Positions 10,490 through 21,409 of a stretch of 64,000 bases of DNA are shown here, piece by piece. Under the pieces are notes generated by a model. It made no database searches, was not told where the DNA came from, and was given only the letters and a program-made list of their open reading frames with translations. Source of the stretch: Cryptomeria japonica (lineage: Eukaryota > Streptophyta > Pinopsida > Cupressales > Cupressaceae). Position 1 is the stretch's first letter. Every line of letters starts with the position of its first letter. The position numbers and the translations under genes are program-made. The stretch is from NCBI RefSeq assembly GCF_030272615.1, contig NC_081414.1, positions 769,434,153 through 769,498,152 of the forward strand. The letters run 5' to 3'.

Positions 10490-13400
10490 ATGGCACCTAA
10501 GATCCAAGAACCCGTTGTTGTTAAGAATGTTGAAAAGCCCTCACTAAAATACTCTCTAACTCCCAAAGTAGCATCAAAACTGGATGACAAAACTACATTT
10601 TCACTCATCCCGGATAGAGTTTTACTAGTTGAGGATGTCAGATTCTTCACCAAATGTTGAGTTGAAGAACTAGGTCATGTTGAAATCAAAGACACCTATG
10701 ATGAATTGTGCACCAATGGGAAATTGGATAGCAAGTATGAGCACATTAAGATCAAGGGATTGACTGAAGCCCTAACCTATCCCTGTGTCTTCAAACCCTA
10801 GTGGGTCAAGTTTGTTCTGAGCAGAGTTCATGATGATTTCATGTGGTTAGAGGAGCAACCATTCAAAATCACCAAGGAAATCATTCATCTGATCACCGGT
10901 TACCCTATTTACGATCATGCCCGAGCTCAGAAGATGATATCACAAAAGGAATTGATCACCTTAATCAGAGTGGAATCTGATTGTAGAGGATTGAAACTGA
11001 ATAATGTAACTGATGCAGAGCTAAAGTTTTCTATTAGAGTGATAAGTTATTATTTCTTCCAATCGGCAAGGGAAATCAGTGTACCCTGTGCAGCAGTCGA
11101 CTTAGCATACAAAATTGTGAAAAGGGGAATGAAAATTGATCTTTGTGAAGTATTGCTGAAAAACTTGTTTGAGAATCTAAACACCATCAGGAAGCCGAAG
11201 AAGAACAACTCGGCCAATACACTAAAGTTTGAATCACTATTAGTATGCATGTTTTTCTATTTTGAAAAATTCTTTCCAACAGTCGGTAAAGTAGTTTGGG
11301 AGCTACACCGACTAGTCACCCATCAAATCAATGACTTTATCAAACGTCTAGGTGACAACTTCAATGATATTATGGATGATTATTTCAGCAAGTTTCAAGA
11401 GAAGATGCATAACAGGTATAGAATTCCACCCCAGCTAGTGGAAAAATACAAAGATGACATATGTTTTGAAGTAGACACCGACTACTCCTATGTGAATGTT
11501 GTGGAACCATGAACTCAATCTTTGCCACCTATGGGTTATGAGATTGACTTTGACATCACACAACAATAGATAGATGCCTTTCTTACACTACCAAGGCATG
11601 CTACCGAGCTGAGGTATGGAACATATGAAGAAGTGAAAGAGAAAGTAAAGATGAGCATTGTAGTACCAAAAGCGATCAAGGCACTATCAGAGAAATTTGG
11701 AGAAGGTTCTTCCTCCACACCTGTCAAGGGCACACTAGTAATCACCGAGGAGGAATCAAAAGCCCAAGAGGCTGCTATTACACTAAGCACCGAGTTGCCT
11801 AAAGGGAAAGTTCTGAAGAGGAAGAAACAGGACACATCAAAGGCATCATCGACTCCCTCAGTAAAGCGCCCAAACACAAGATCATCTGCAGTGTCACCGA
11901 GTAAGAAACCAAAGACTGTTGTTGTTCCTAAGGTAACAAAGACCTATAAGAAATCTACTCGGAGACTCATTTTGACTAAAGAGTCTAGTGACATAGAGTC
12001 TAAAGATGATAACAAATTTTAGATTGTTAAGAGTACAAAGGAAAATGTACATAGTGTTGCTAATTTTTGTACTAACTTGAAAGAATATGGTGGATTTGGA
12101 GGATTCAGAAATGTTAAGTATGAAACCAGATCTGATGATGGGAAGAGACAAATAGAAGAAGTTGTCATCTGCACACTTCTAAAATTCCGATTGGTCCTAT
12201 TGGAAGTATCTAACTCTCTTCCAAAAGAATTATATTTGCATATTGATAATAGGTGGAAATATGCAATGGACTCGGAGAAACGGATTAGAGAAAGAAGTCT
12301 AGTACATCTCTTTCCAGACATGTTGGTAGTTGAAATAAAAGAACATTTGACAACCTACCACACAAAGTTCCTCATCAAACAAAGAGCCTTAAAATTGATG
12401 AATGGTCTGTATATTGAAGTGGAAAATAAGACAAAAGAAAAGTGGCAGGAAATCTTCGACACAAGACTGCTGGTGAGCAAGGTGAAGTAGAAATAGTTGA
12501 TGTCACCGAGCAAGACCCTGCTGACACCATACAAATTGATGAAGACATCATGGACACTGAGGCACCTAAACAGGAAATGATAGAAGGCAATGCCTATGCA
12601 AAATTGGTATCTAGTGAGTTAGTTTTGGAACAAGTTTGGCCTTATCCTCTGGTCACTCATTCTGCTGCAACTGAGGCCCCTCAAGATACTAAACAAGGTG
12701 CAGAGGTTCACAAGTCTACAGAAGGAGAAGCTACTCCTCAGGCCACCGGCGAACAGACCTCTCAGGGTCCTCCTAACACTGAAAAATGTTGCAACTAAGA
12801 TCCCAAGCACCGAACCACCAAAGGACTCGGCAAAGGCTAAAGAAACCGACAAAAATGTTGCCTCTACTGAGAAACCTACCGAGGATCCACAAGCCTCCCA
12901 AGCTATTGTATTGGTTTAACTGGCCAAATCTAAAGAAAAGAAGATGAAAAAGCATAGTTTCAAGGTAGATGTATCGAAACCAATAGTGTTGCCCAATGTA
13001 GACATATCAAAATTAAAAGGGCAAGCACTCATTGAATTTGGTGAACTATGCAAAGCAAAGGCCAAATAGGAAAAACAAATGGCCATACAAAAGAAAAATA
13101 AAGTACTTCAAAAGGTAAAGACACTATTATCAGATATGCTACCCGCAGCTACAGTGTCAACAGATGCAGCCATCCATATTCAACTGGATGAACTCCTCAA
13201 TTAGATAGAGACATTTGGAGTAGATGCATCTGAATATTTGAGCAAGTTAAAGGACAAAGAGCTCACTGCAAAAATGATTGAAGAGGTACAGAAAGCTATT
13301 GCTATTGGCAAAGTTAAACTTGTCAAATTTATTGCTCAGTTGTCCCCTCAACTCAAGCACATTCTTTATTTATTTCAGAAACTCTGTACATTCTATTTAT

Positions 13401-13819
13401 TCATTAAAGATATCAAAAATAAAACAGAAGCAATTGAGAAAGAGATCACCGATCTCTCAAATAAGTTGACCACCGAGCCCAATTCTGTTTAGAATTTTTA
13501 TACAAAGTTACAACAGCTCATGGCTCAACAATTGGAACTCAGGAATGAAGAGCACAAAATAAGGATGGACATTATGACTCTTCAAACCTTATTCATTCCA
13601 CACTTGTCCTCCGCTCAAGAATAGATCAACTGAGCCACTTACCTATCTACTACACAAGAGGGAAGCACATTAGATGGCTTAATTTCTCTATTGACTGACA
13701 TTCAAGCACATAATTCTTTAATGGACAGTGTCAAGGATGCACTCTTTGTCGCGCTCACCGAAGCAAGGACAAAGTATAAATCCATTTTGGACCAGTTGCC
13801 TCCACCAAATGGTAACTAA
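10490..13819 (+). pseudogene. ORF2 of element A: long unrecognised protein (about 1,110 codons, decayed)
   Basis: Starts at ATG 10490 (MAPKIQEP) and stays in one frame to TAA 13817-13819, apart from a pair of compensating frameshifts between about 12440 and 12790 and around ten stop codons. Residues about 100-340 form a globular part with segments SRVHDDFMWLEEQPFKITKE, LLVCMFFYFEKFFP and YKDDICFEVDTDYS. These align in order with ORF2 of element F. Next comes a Lys/Ser/Thr-rich linker (KRPNTRSS, PSKKPKTVV), a second helical domain (LKFRLVLLEVSNSLPKELYL), an acidic Pro/Thr/Glu-rich region, and a C-terminal coiled coil. No enzyme motif is visible. Its place between gag and the 3' LTR corresponds to the env-like or extra ORF of Sireviruses, but there is no visible signal peptide or membrane anchor. 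Confidence 0.72.
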
Positions 13820-13834
13820 ATTTTGATGTTTGTC

Positions 13835-14140
13835 AAAAAGGGGGAGTGTATACAGGGGGAGTGCATATAGGGGGAGTGTAGTATACAGCGGGAGTATACC
13901 ACGTAGTGAACAGAGCAGTAAGCAAAGAACAAGAGCAGCACATAGAACATTGATCACCTAGCATGCAAAATCAGAGTTATGTATAGTATATTGATAAGGG
14001 GAGTATATCTGAATATACTATTTCATTGACAAATGTATATATTGTCAGTTTAGTCAAATTTTGCAAGTATATAGATTTTTGAGTTATAACTTTGAAAGTA
14101 GTTTTTGTCAAATATCTCAACTAATGTCAAAAGGGGAGAT
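13835..14140 (+). promoter_or_regulatory. Multiple polypurine tracts and 3' PPT of element A
   Basis: Three AGGGGGAGTG-type tracts lie at 13835-13847, 13854-13863 and 13868-13878, with a weaker fourth near 13888. The terminal tract AAAAGGGGAGAT (14129-14140) abuts the 3' LTR. The terminal tract is where plus-strand DNA synthesis is expected to be primed. Repeated tracts upstream are a described trait of Sireviruses. Element F shows the same arrangement. Confidence 0.75.
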
Positions 14141-15351
14141 TGTTATTACTTACTAAGATTACCATTAGTCTTATGTTCAAATTTATTCTATATATTCTAG
14201 TCAGTTACTTCTACCAAATCTTTCAGTCGGTAAGCACAGTGCATTTAGTTATAGAAGAAAGTAGTCTCAAAGAGTAGTATACACCGAACACTCTACCGAG
14301 TAACACTCTATGTCTACCAAGCAGCAAGAATGATATATCGAGTGAACACACACCGAGTGAAATGTGTTACTAGATTCACTGAACTTGGACATATATGGAA
14401 AACATGTTACAAAGATCGAGGAACAAGTAACCGTTATCACATTGGAAATTGCAATTAAAGATTGTGTATGATTTTGAGGTCATGTAACCAATGAAATATT
14501 TTGCATGGTTATTCATTCGAGAAATCATGTTTGTAAGATCGCAGCATGGACTAGATCACTGACATAAGAGATCTATTTATACAGCATGAATTCGGGATTA
14601 GATATATGTGCAAGTATATATGTGCATGTGTGTGTGAAGCAAGACATATACAAAAAGGAAAACCATGAGATATCATAGAGTGTTATGACTGTTACAGTTG
14701 ACAGAGAAACACAGAGGTCACCGAGAAGGATTTCAGAGAACAGTCAAGGAACAGAGTAAACAGAAAGGTTTACTGAGTTAATATATGGATTACCAAGGTA
14801 TGCTATAAGCAAGGTAATATCATTTTGAGCACATAGAATCTTCTATAACATTTTAGATGTGAAGTTGCAGATAATTTGTAAAGATTTGATTGTAATATTT
14901 TGAGTTGTAAGAAAAACCTCTAACAAGGTAAAAGACTCTAACTAAGTCTATAAATTGTAAAGCCTCTAACCAGGTGCAACATTTAGAATAAGTGTTGTAA
15001 AATCCTTTAGCAAGGTAGATCTAACAGATCTTGATACTCCTAACAGGGTAAGCTATCAGAAATAGCTAAACATGTAGCTCTAACTGAGTAACCTTTATTA
15101 TTGCAGTAGTGAAGTTGTGGGTGCCATCCCCACCGCAGTTTTTCTCTCTAACCAAGAGTTTTTGCGAAACCAAAATATATGTGTTATGCAGTGAATCATG
15201 TATGATTGTTATTTATTTGTTTTAGCATTATATTATGTTACTACACTATTCAGTTTATGCTTAACAGTAAATTTATTATTGAAGAAAAGTTTTGAAGTAC
15301 TGATTCACCCCTCCCCTCTCAGTACATTAGCTTTCCATATTGGGCCTAACA
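14141..15351 (+). repeat. 3' LTR of element A (1211 bp)
   Basis: Direct repeat of 7293-8506, from TGTTATTACTTAC to GGGCCTAACA. It differs from the 5' copy by scattered substitutions (a few percent by eye), loss of one AGTCGGTAAGCACAG unit and a small insertion of ACACACCGAGTG type. The insertion is therefore not recent. Confidence 0.93.
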
Positions 15352-16330
15352 CGAATAGCATCAAATTTGGAGTGCCTACCTAGTTTAGCTCGGTCTACAT
15401 CCCACTTTAGGACAAGGTCACCAACCCTGAAGGTCCCATGAGTGGTTTTTTGGTCAAAAAACCTTTTGAACTGTACCTGATGGATATTGAGGGTCTGTAT
15501 GACCCTATTTTTTATTTCTTCTAGCTCCATTAGCTTTCCATATCTGACTGTCATGACATCATTCTCCAAGAGCTCTATTTGGTGTGCTAAATCAAGAGAG
15601 GGTAATTCAAGAGATAAGGGAAGCCTTTCTTCCCTTCTATATACTAACATGAAGGGTGAATTATCATTTTCTCTCTTAGGTGTGATACAGTTAGGCCATA
15701 GGGGTGTCCCTAACTTCAAATTCCAAGACCTTTGGTTGTCATCTAATGTCCTCTTGATGATTCTGATAAGGTTCTTATTTGAGTACCTAGCTAGGTCATT
15801 CCCTTGGGAGTAGTAGTTTCATGATGTCTTCAAATATACATCATGTTGAACTTCCCAAAAATGATTTGAGCTCTGACGAAATCCTTGGCATTGTCAGATA
15901 TAATGGTGGCAGGGGCACCAAATCTGGTCACAATTCCTTCCAGGAATTAAACCACTAAACTCTCATTTGCATCCTTCAAAGTAACTGCCTTTGTCCACCT
16001 TGTGAAATAGTCTATAGAAACCAAAATCCACTTATCTTCAATTCTTGACAAAGGATTGATTGGGCCAATGAAATCTGGTCCCCATTGGGCAAAAGGTTAT
16101 TTAACTTGTATAGGATGGAGAGGAAGGGCAACCAACCTTTGTTTACTTGAGAATAGGGCACACTCCTTACACTACCTTATTCAACTATATGCATCTTTAA
16201 ATAAGGAAGGCTAGTAGTATCCTTCCCTAGTTATCTTCATAGTAGTGGTCCTAGCAGAAAAATGGCCACCTGAGGGGCCCTTATGAAACTCTTCTAGTAA
16301 TCTTCTAACCTGATCCTCTCTGATGCACCT
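15352..16330 (-). pseudogene. Integrase of element E, main part
   Basis: Minus-strand relic. Going leftward it shows the C of a zinc-binding region (CKECALFSSKQ), the core with WGPDFIGPINPLSRIEDKW (first catalytic Asp) and IISDNAKDF (second Asp). After frame breaks comes the C-terminal half (RREERLPLSLELPSLDLAHQ, VGDLVLKWDVDRAKLGRHSK). The open stretch 15352-15719 is cut at FDAI by element A, and the remaining GPY end is at 7170-7292. The order after RT and RNase H supports Ty3/gypsy. Several stops show it is dead. Confidence 0.85.
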
Positions 16331-17823
16331 CAGTAAGACTCCATTCAGGAAGTCTAAAGTGTCTTCTCTTAGCTATGTAAAAATTAGGAGGGTAACTACC
16401 ATCCCTTAAGAAGGCAATCATGTCATCAAATCAACTGGTTTGTCCACTTTCCTTGTTGCCTAGTTGTTCCTCCTCCTGCAACACAAGGGAAACCTCTAGG
16501 TTTCTATCAAAAGATGAAACAAACTGTTCACATGGGCCCTTCCCTCTTACCAACTTGGTGATCCATCTAGCCCTTTTTTCACCAATATTCTTGTTTAGGA
16601 GGAAATCTTTCACACTTGCATGTGACACTAGGAGCTGAAATAGATTGTTAGAGAGCATATTTTTGAATTTCTTTAATGTTATAACAACTATGATGACCTT
16701 ATTTTGCATGTAGCAATATTTAAGCTCATAATCCTTCAGGGCCTCACTGAAAAAGACAATGGGCTTCTCTAACCCATCATCATTTAGCTGCATCAAAACA
16801 ATTGAGATACTTGCTTCTCCTCCCAAAGTGTAGAGGATGAAGTCTCTATCATAATTAGGATTTAACAAGATGGGAGCTTGAGAAATTACTTGTTTGATCT
16901 GATCAAACCATATTTTCCCTCCTTGCTCCATTTAAAAACCATATTCTTATTTAGAATGTTGTGAGAGGCTTAACCATAGCAACAAAGTTTGGAATAAATC
17001 TACTCACAAATTGGATCCTTCAAAGGAAACTTTGCAAGCTCTTTTTGTGATTTGGGATTGGAAGAGACAAAATGGCCTCCACCCTTTCTAGAACTATGGC
17101 CAAACCATCCTTTGATATGATTTTTCCTAATACTGTCTCTTGATCGGTGGCAAATAAACATTTATTAAGATTTAAGGACACACCATACTCTTTACATTTT
17201 CTAATTACTTGGTCAAGGTCGCTAAAATGATCTGTTGAATGTTTGGAGTACACAATTATATCATCTAGGTATACCAGCATAAATTTTGCTAATACTATGT
17301 TGAAGGCCATATCCATATCCCTTTGGAAAGTATCACTTGCATTGGTTAGTCCAAACGACATTTTACAATAGGCATGGGTGCCCCATTTAGTAGTAAATGC
17401 AGTCTTAAAATGGTATGATTCTTATACTGGGATGTAATTATATCTTGAATATCCAATGAAGAATAAAAATCTTTGAGCCACTAACTTTAGCTAAGATTTG
17501 TTCCATGGAAGGACCTTGGGGATAATAGTCCTTGAGGGAGGCTCTATTGAGATCCCTAAAGTCTACACATAATCTGATTTCCCCATTCTTCTTCCTAACT
17601 GTAATAAGATTAGCTACCCAAGAAGAATATTTTATTGGAAAAATTGTATTAGCTTATATGAGCTTGGATAACTCCTTTCTCATTAAAGGTTCAAATTTGG
17701 GATTATTGTCCTTTGCTTTTGTTTGATAGGCTTTGCATTTGGATCTATCTCCATGGTATGTTGGGCTAAACTAGGTTCAAACCATTTTAGATCCTCATAA
17801 GTAAAATTAAATACATCATTATA
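16331..17823 (-). pseudogene. Reverse transcriptase and RNase H of element E
   Basis: The RT begins near 17800 with a segment like AQHTMEIDPNAKPIKQKQR. It includes KMSFGLTNASDTFQRDMD and the catalytic box YLDDIIVYSKHSTDHFSDL (in 17020-17361). RNase H follows at 16431-16931 (ILLNPNYDRDFILYTLGGEA, VFFSEALKDYELKYCYMQNK). Frameshifts and stops separate the blocks, for example near 16935-17020 and 17370-17560. These enzymes would copy element RNA into DNA and remove the template. Here they are inactive. The YLDD core and flanking pattern resemble plant Ty3/gypsy RT, but I do not assign a clade. Confidence 0.88.
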
Positions 17824-18390
17824 TTATTTACAAAGGTTGACATAGACATCTTGGTCTATCTCGAAACATACATTTCCCAAGTTGAGAGATTTTCTATTAG
17901 CCATTGAGATTGATTTGTAATCTCCTTTTCTCATGGCTAGGTTCATAGCCCTTTCTTTGTCTTGATCATTTGAATTGAATATCCCCTCCAAGGTGATTAA
18001 TCCTTTCGGCAACTTATTTGAACTGAGTTGCATGATTTGATCTCCATACTGGTTCTGCAGTAGGGAAATATTCTTGTTTGATAATTTTGCCTCCTCGTGT
18101 AAAAAGTTGACAAGCTGCTGATTTGAATCAAAAGCTTGCCAATTAACTTGATTGTCGAGAACAATGGGCCTAACCAAAAGCCTGACTTGTTACTCCTTTT
18201 TAGATGCAACATGAGTTGGTACTTCATTCTACTAAGGCTTGGGAGAGCTCTCCATTTTGGTAAGCAATCTGGTTGTGAGGCTCATTGCATGGAATACACC
18301 ATTCTTGCTCTTGGACAAGATTGTTTTATGTTGGGAATTTTTCCTTTGAGGTACTTGCAACCACAAGGTTCAAACTATTCAAAGGCCTGA
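17824..18390 (-). pseudogene. Region between gag and RT of element E (protease position, linker)
   Basis: A 117-residue minus-strand frame (17824-18177) includes LPKGLITLEGIFNSNDQDKE, a linker of the kind that precedes RT in plant gypsy polyproteins. Just upstream another frame gives EWCIPCNEPHNQ, a C-x2-C-x4-H zinc-finger remnant of the gag end. I cannot find a convincing D-T/S-G protease triad here. It is lost or mutated. Confidence 0.6.
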
Positions 18391-19480
18391 CATTACTCCA
18401 TTGGTTCTGCCCTTGAAAAGGTGACCTATTCTACTAGTATCTTTGGTTGTGTGCTTGGTAGGGACTATTTTTATGAGACTATTGTCTCTTTATTGTAACC
18501 AACTCATTTCCAAACCCCTGCAACATGGCCTTAAGCTCCTAAAGATTTGTAGATGATAGAGTAGGCACAGTCATGATTTGTTGACTTGTAGATGTTACCG
18601 GGAGGGGTGCTAGAATAGGTTGTTGAGTAGGAGCCTCTGGGAATAGGATCATTGGGGGTCTAGGAGCTATCTTCCCTACTTGTATTAAATAATTTTCTAC
18701 CCTTATGACTATGTCATATGCATTTGGTAAGTTCTCTCCTCCCATTGATTCTATCATGGTAGCAATATCAATATATTGAGAGACCTGAGGAAAAATAAAA
18801 AGGCATGATTGGAAGATGACTTGACCAAAGTAGGGATTCTATCCCAAGTCTTTTGAAATATATAATTAAAATCTCCCATAAATTCATGAGGTGCTCTCTT
18901 GATAGTAGTTAGTTGTTCTACAAGAGATAAATGGTCACTCTTGTCCTCAAAGTGTTTAGATAATGTCTCCCCCAACTTGTCCCAATTATGGATGGAGTTA
19001 GAGGATAATTCCTTGTACCATTGTAGGTCTTTTATCTTGAATGATGATGCAAGAAGCATAACTTCTACATTGTCCTTAGTTACATCAAATACGGTGCAAA
19101 TTATAGAAACATCTTGGATGTGTTCAGCTGGGGTAACATAGTTTTCACTAGTGAAAAAAGGTATAGCCTTTAAGGAAGCTAATGGTATATCATCCTTTTG
19201 GGATAAAACTAGAGGATTGCATCCATTAAAGGTGACCAATGCACAATTCCTGGGGACAACCATAGGAAATAATGGCCCATTGATATGAATAGAAGGGCCT
19301 TTTGACTGTGATGGTCTTATGATTGGAGGAATGGAGACATAAGGGGTGTAGATGTAACTGTTTCAATACCCCTAACTAGTGATAGTGAAAGTCTACGCCT
19401 TCTTCTAGAACTAAAATTTGAAAGTTCACAATATTAAAAAATACCTCTAGAAGATGCTCTTGTTTGAGTTCTTGGCATGA
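18391..19480 (-). pseudogene. gag: Gag of element E (Retrotrans_gag-type domain)
   Basis: The frame at 18754-19263 contains a typical plant gypsy capsid-like stretch: TPAEHIQDVSIICTVFDVT, then LQWYKELSSNSIHNWDKLGE and FEDKSDHLSLVEQLTTI. A one-base shift in a T-run near 18790 moves it to the frame 18539-18757 (IESMGGENLPNAYDIVIRVE). Upstream coding continues to about 19480 through stops, with a Pro-rich stretch (TPYVSIPPIIRPSQ). Expected role: particle core formation. Confidence 0.82.
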
Positions 19481-19565
19481 AATCGGCAATAGGTCATGAA
19501 CAAGAGACTGGATCTATCATTAGAGTCACCAAGTGCTTGAATGGAAACTACCTCCAAAGACTAGC

Positions 19566-19697
19566 ATTGGCAGTGGGACAACATCCCTCGTGGGGAATTG
19601 TGACATTGTTTAACAACTTGTTGTGCATTCTATAACTCTACTGGTCGTATCCAGCATTGACAGGTCGATCTTTTGGTGCAACAACAACCCTATCTTG
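19566..19697. repeat. Left copy of a duplicated segment beside LTR B
   Basis: About 130 bp, including CTTTTGGTGCAACAA and ACCCTATC blocks, is repeated at 21201-21335 on the other side of LTR B at clearly diverged identity. It ends exactly at the LTR B start. It belongs to the element E leader or to an older repeat in it. Confidence 0.6.
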
Positions 19698-21129
19698 TGT
19701 TGGAATTTCGTGAAGATTGCGTTAATGAAGTATAAGTGTTGTCATTGATGTCAATTGTAACCGGTAATGGAGTTGTATTACAACTGGTAGTGATGCAGTA
19801 ATGCAACCAGTAGATGACTAGTAAAGGAAATCGATATTAGTATTGAAGCAGAGAGATCAACTCGTAACCCTTACCTGTTGATATGCCAAACCCTAGCCGA
19901 TGGAGCTTGGTGAATCATTTGTGTTGATCTATGATCGAATGGTGATTGGAGATGATTATGCCACGTATGCATGTTGCACATGATGAGTTTCAAAGTAGTT
20001 TTTGGTGTGTAGAGATAACTATTTTATCTTGGGAATGAGCGAGTACATTGCATGAAGTGAAAACCGCATGATGAGTTATAGGATTCAATGTGCGGTGATC
20101 CAAGAGCGGTTGAGGTTGTCTAGGACAATGTGTAGATGATTGCTATGTAATCTAACGATCATGTTTGAAATGATTTATTTGTAATCTCTATGAGATCTTA
20201 GGTTTTGTGATGTGTTACCGACCTATTGTTTTTCTTATAAGGTCAATGAGTTGTTTTGTATTAGTGTTGGAAATTTTGGTTAAGTGTCAATGTGATTGAT
20301 TGTTGAACTAGAAGGAGTATTTGTAGAATGTTTTGAAGGTAGATGGGAGCATGAATAGGATCTAATCAAGCAAAGTAGTGCTATTACCAGATCAGCAAAA
20401 ACTATGTTGTTCTCTAACAATTACAATAGTTAAATCCCTTAACCGGGTAAGCATTAACAGGTTTGGTGTTTTCTAAATCCTCTAACTAGGTGATCCATTA
20501 TATTGGATTTGAAATCCTCTATCGATGTTACTCCTAACAGAGTATTACCTTTAGTAGGGTATTGTAGTTAATCCCTTAACCGGGTGGTCCTTAACTGGAT
20601 CTATTCCTAACATGACATTTTTTGTAAAGCTTCTAACAAGGCTTGGCTCCTAACAGGGCAAACTTCAGAAGAGTTTAGAATACTTGTGGGTATTCATCCC
20701 CACCATGGTTTTCCCATTTGGGTTTCCACATTAAAAATCATTGTGTTAAGTGGTGAATGGTTTTTGTGGCTATGTTTTGATATGGTTAATATGTTTAACA
20801 GGTAAAGCCACTTAGATGTGTTAAGATGACTAGAAGTGATATGAAAAGTGCTATTACTATTGTTAGTAAAGTGTTTTGATGTTTTGGTTAAATGATTTGA
20901 TAGTTTCAGAACTGTCACACTATTATATTGGTATTCCAGTCAATCGATAAACTTGACAGTACAATTGCAGTTTATAGTTCAGTGTTTTAATTGATTAGCT
21001 CAGCGATTGATTTATGAGTTGGCTTTGAGTTTAGTGAAAGTTTAGTTTGTTTTTTATCTACTAATTCACCCCCCCTCTCCGTATTTTTTCTGAATCATTA
21101 TTGATTCATCATATCAATAGGTTGTAACA
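19698..21129 (+). repeat. LTR B (1432 bp), 5' LTR of a truncated element
   Basis: Runs from TGTTGGAATTTCG to GGTTGTAACA. It is followed by a Met-tRNA primer site, so it is a 5' LTR on the plus strand. No second LTR copy is nearby, and only about 70 bp of internal sequence remain. It carries the CATGGTTTTCCC and GGGTTTCCACA motif (about 20704-20730) and a series of CCTAACAGG or CCTTAACCGGG mini inverted repeats (20416-20665). The C-run at 21069-21075 is followed by a TGAATCATTATTGATTCA hairpin (21091-21108). Confidence 0.83.
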
Positions 21130-21131
21130 AG

Positions 21132-21200
21132 TGGTATCAGAGCTTGGTCACAGGTTCAAATCATGCAGGCCACGACGAGTGACGCTGGGAGGGGAATTGT
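21132..21200 (+). promoter_or_regulatory. Primer-binding site and internal stub of element B
   Basis: TGGTATCAGAGC at 21132-21143 lies two bases after LTR B. The following GGTCACAGGTTCAAATC is leader-like and ends at the right copy of the duplicated segment. The rest of element B is missing. Confidence 0.8.
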
Positions 21201-21409
21201 TGGCAATGGGCCAACGTCCCTCATGGGGATTCACAACATGGTTTAACAAACTCATATGGATTCTATAAGTCTAGTGGTTGTTTCAGGAATTGACATTTTG
21301 ATCTTTTGGTGCAACAATAACCCTATCCTATAACGGGTAGAATGTTAAGGACAACACTAAATCCTTAGCATATAAATTGAAAATCTATCACACTGGGTGT
21401 GCCAAAATT
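21201..21409 (-). other. Leader and primer-site region of element E, including right copy of the duplicated segment
   Basis: On the minus strand, directly after the right LTR, the sequence reads ATTTTGGCACACCCAGTG (21409 downward). This is placed and composed like the primer sites of plant gypsy elements, though I do not name the tRNA. The segment 21201-21335 repeats 19566-19697. Confidence 0.65.

Larger units (their letters stand above)
7293..15351 (+). mobile_element. Element A: complete pol-less LTR retrotransposon (8.06 kb)
   Basis: LTRs at 7293-8506 and 14141-15351 flank a 5.6-kb internal region. That region holds a Met-tRNA primer site, a gag relic, a spacer, a second long ORF relic, repeated G-rich purine tracts and a final AAAAGGGGAGAT tract. 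No protease (D-T/S-G), RT (YLDD or YVDD) or integrase motif is present in any frame between the LTRs. Target copies are TGAAT (7288-7292) and CGAAT (15352-15356), which differ by one C-to-T change at a CpG. It inserted in the opposite orientation to its host element E. Confidence 0.93.
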
